A DNA stretch of 64,000 nt from Krasilnikovia cinnamomea (GTDB lineage Bacteria; Actinomycetota; Actinomycetes; Mycobacteriales; Micromonosporaceae): contig NZ_SHKY01000001.1 in the NCBI RefSeq assembly GCF_004217545.1, positions 6,572,001-6,636,000 on the forward strand. The letters run 5' to 3'. Made by a program: the position numbers and the translations under genes. Shown here one piece after another: positions 62,204 through 64,000 of the stretch. Every line of letters begins with the position of its first letter. The stretch's first letter is position 1. The notes beneath the pieces are model-generated. The model saw only the letters and a program-made list of their open reading frames with translations. It was not told the origin of the DNA and did no database searches.

Positions 62204-62704
62204 CTATTCGCGAATGCCGAGCGCGAGTTCCAATTCGCCGCGTACGCCACCCGACGGCGGCCCGGCGCGGCTGCCGGCCGCGGTCCGGATCAGGCTGGCC
62301 ACCAGCTCCGCTTCCTGCTCCTGCTCGTCGGTGTAGTTGGTGCGGGCGAGCAGTCGGCGGACCAGCGCCGGATCGAGGTCCGGCAACAGGCGGGCGAAGG
62401 TGGTGGACGCCCCGTCGTGGATCGCGCCGTGGTCGCAGACCAGGTGCCCGATCTCGTGCAGGATGATGTGTTCCCGGTGGAAGGCGGTGGTGCGTTCCTC
62501 GACGAAGATGTCGTCGCTGAAGTCGGTGGAGATCCACAGGCCGCAGGTGTGCGCGGTCATCGCGCCGTCCAGCGTGTGTACGTTGATCGGCCGGCCTCGC
62601 CGCGTTGCGAGATCGGCCAGCAGGGCGCCGACGGAGAACGGTTTGGGCAGACTGAGCGAGTCGACGACCGCCTGGCAGCTTCTCAGCATCCGCCGGTTTG
62701 GCAT
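62204..62704 (-). CDS. ImmA/IrrE-like zinc metallopeptidase
   Basis: 166-residue cytoplasmic protein with HEIGH at 83-87 and a conserved downstream acidic segment (EQEAELVASLI near 127), as in the ImmA/IrrE family whose members cleave repressors. The preceding ERTTAFHREHIILHEIGH (in part) has the family pattern. GGAAAGGA precedes the ATG. In this locus no XRE repressor is adjacent, but the membrane protein and methyltransferase are cotranscribed. Target unknown. Confidence 0.83.
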   Translation of the reverse strand: MPNRRMLRSCQAVVDSLSLPKPFSVGALLADLATRRGRPINVHTLDGAMTAHTCGLWISTDFSDDIFVEERTTAFHREHIILHEIGHLVCDHGAIHDGASTTFARLLPDLDPALVRRLLARTNYTDEQEQEAELVASLIRTAAGSRAGPPSGGVRGELELALGIRE

Positions 62705-62913
62705 CGTCGCAGGTCCTTTCCCTGCGCGGACGCCGAGCGCGACCGAGGGCCGGGTGCGTCCGGTGGGGCCTGACTGCGGTCCATCAGGGCGTCCTCAATG
62801 TCGGGTGGGTCGAGTGCCTCACTCACCATAGAGGACAGACAGCCCTCGCTGGAGGCCTCCAGACATTTGTCGCCGTTGATCCGCTATCGGCGGTGTGCCG
62901 GGCGTGTGGGGAG
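62705..62913. other. Upstream region of the peptidase operon
   Basis: No gene seen. It should hold the promoter of the peptidase operon on the minus strand; I see no confident -10/-35 or repeat. Confidence 0.3.
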
Positions 62914-63015
62914 TCAGGCCCGGTTCTCCAGGGCGTGGTTCAGGCGGCGCAGAAGGTCGGCGAGGGCGGCGCGGTCGTCGTCGCGGAGATCGGCCAGCGC
63001 CCGCATCACCCTTCT
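62914..63015 (-). pseudogene. C-terminal fragment of a MarR-like regulator
   Basis: The last 33 codons before the TGA at 62914 read RVMRALADLRDDDRAALADL then LRRLNHALENRA, the usual helical C-terminus of a MarR-family regulator. No HTH or start lies upstream in any frame, and the adjoining frame-shifted piece (TLPTEREKGDAG) suggests truncation. The remaining bases to 63178 hold no other gene. Confidence 0.5.
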
Positions 63016-63178
63016 CCCGTTCCGTGGGCAAGGTGCCGAACCGCATGCGGGCGCGCCAGTGCCCAATGTGGAGCGGTGTGATTCGTGAAGACTTCGGGTT
63101 AGGAGCTGACCCGAACTCCTCATGATCCACGCTCCGCGCACTTTGAGCCGCTAGGTGAGCGCCTGGCGGCTCGCCGCG

Positions 63179-64000
63179 TCAGCGGCCGGACTCGCGCTGC
63201 CAGAGGATCTCGGTGAGCCGCTCCACCCCGGCGGCCAGGTGCCGGCGGAACGTACTCATCGGCAGGCGCAGCAGATCCGCCGCCGCCTGCTGCGTGCCCG
63301 CCGGCTGCAGGTACGTGTGGTGCAGCGCGCGGTACGCGGACCGGTCCCGGGGCGCGTCGGCCATCGTCGCGGCGGCCTGCTCGAAGGCCGCGCGCAGCGC
63401 CTCGACCCTGCCCTCGCCCGGAGCGCCGCCCTCGCCCGGAGCGCCGCTCTCGCCCGGAGCGCCGTCCTCGCCCGGAGCGCCGACGGCCAGCCGGGTGGCC
63501 AGCAGCGGGCTCGCCGCCAGCCGGTCGGGCCGGTTCCACTCCCGCAACGCCTCCCGCACCGCGGCCGCGAAGGCACCCCGGTCCATGGTGGTAGGTGCGG
63601 CCGGCGGCTCCACGGCCATCGGTTCCTCGGCCGTCTCCCGGGTGGCCAGCAGGTTCAGCCACGCCAGCCGCGGGGTGACGCGCCAGTCGTGGCCGAACCC
63701 GGCGTAGCGGCGCCCGCCGACGGTGAAGTCGGCGTCCGGCGCGCGGGGGAAGTCGACGTACTCGCACATCGCGGCCCATAGGTCCGGGTCGGACTGGTAG
63801 ATCAGGGCGTATCCGAGGTGCGGGGTGGTCAGGTAGTGGCGCACCGAGTTGATCGAGACGAGTGCCTGCACCGGGGAGGGGTCCTGGTACACCTCGGCGT
63901 CGAGCCAGTACCGCACCAGCGACACCGCCTCGCCGGGCGCCGGGGCGGCGCATCGCCAGGCCGCCAGCGCGGCCGGGTCGGCCGGGTCGGCCGCGTACAG
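63179..64000 (-). CDS. Unrecognised protein with sigma-r4/HTH-like C-terminus (N-terminus beyond window)
   Basis: The frame is open to the right edge, so at least 273 C-terminal residues are present and the true start is outside. Visible blocks are RHYLTTPHLGYALIYQSDPDLW in pieces (YLTTPHLGYALIY), DADFTVGGRRYAGFGHDWRV and RLAWLNLLATRE, then a linker with four GAPGE(x) repeats (18-bp units), then AYRALHHTYLQPAGTQQAAADLLRLP in pieces and STFRRHLAAGVERL, which has the look of a sigma-region-4-type HTH. Function not recognised. Confidence 0.7.
   Translation of the reverse strand: MYAADPADPAALAAWRCAAPAPGEAVSLVRYWLDAEVYQDPSPVQALVSINSVRHYLTTPHLGYALIYQSDPDLWAAMCEYVDFPRAPDADFTVGGRRYAGFGHDWRVTPRLAWLNLLATRETAEEPMAVEPPAAPTTMDRGAFAAAVREALREWNRPDRLAASPLLATRLAVGAPGEDGAPGESGAPGEGGAPGEGRVEALRAAFEQAAATMADAPRDRSAYRALHHTYLQPAGTQQAAADLLRLPMSTFRRHLAAGVERLTEILWQRESGR
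63413..63484 (-). repeat. Four tandem 18-bp repeats inside a coding region
   Basis: Four copies of CTCGCCCGGAGCGCCGNN in a row (63413, 63431, 63449, 63467) differ only in the last two bases. They encode GAPGE plus a variable residue (Asp, Ser, Gly, Gly) and keep the frame, so copy number could vary without breaking the protein. Confidence 0.9.

Overview
The window is high-GC actinomycete chromosome. Codon use is strongly G/C-ending, GTG starts and 1-4 base stop/start overlaps are common, and the gene families are actinobacterial, with several small proteins of the Micromonosporaceae (Actinoplanes-like) type. That placement is inference. No rRNA, tRNA, CRISPR array or intact insertion sequence was seen.

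Region 1 (1-24518) is a hydroxamate siderophore cluster. It holds two FecCD-type permeases (the second cut by the left edge), a paired ABC exporter-fold transporter, an N-hydroxyornithine formyltransferase, an ornithine N-monooxygenase, a siderophore-binding lipoprotein, one 5066-residue tetramodular NRPS (A-T-E-C-A-T-E-C-A-T-C-A-T-C) and an MbtH-like protein. IdeR/DmdR-type iron boxes lie in both divergent intergenic regions. Module 3 carries the textbook hydroxyornithine code, module 2 has an unusual one, and release is probably by a terminal condensation-like domain.

Region 2 (24600-34815) looks like a general-stress neighbourhood: large-subunit catalase, GAF-SpoIIE phosphatase, DUF2231-Rieske membrane protein, SDR, a small Rho-N-like protein, a paired-CBS protein, an MFS transporter and an aldehyde dehydrogenase. 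Several genes are preceded by sigma-B-like GNNT-N14-16-GGGTA elements, in some cases placed so that the mRNA would be leaderless.

Region 3 (34945-44907) is a tight nine-gene operon for an activated heptose and its transfer to a glycan. It encodes a carbamoyltransferase, a GT2, a GmhB phosphatase fused to a GT9, two more glycosyltransferases, a GmhA isomerase fused in frame to a complete HldE kinase/nucleotidyltransferase, an SDR and another GT9. An F420-type oxidoreductase and a hybrid histidine kinase follow.

Region 4 (48036-57246, minus strand) has a secreted transglycosylase-like protein, a cobalamin ABC uptake operon behind a clear B12 riboswitch, and a three-gene operon of unknown purpose (methyltransferase-like, FAD protein, AMP-ligase).

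Region 5 (57247-64000) is accessory. It contains decayed coding sequence, a coupled operon of three tiny genes (one encoding a 53-residue zinc-ribbon membrane protein), four phased ACGT-core repeats in front of a divergent lower-GC HTH/DUF5919-Nudix pair, an operon of ImmA/IrrE-like peptidase, polytopic membrane protein and methyltransferase, a MarR fragment, and a C-terminal part of an unrecognised regulator-like protein with a 4 x 18-bp repeat.
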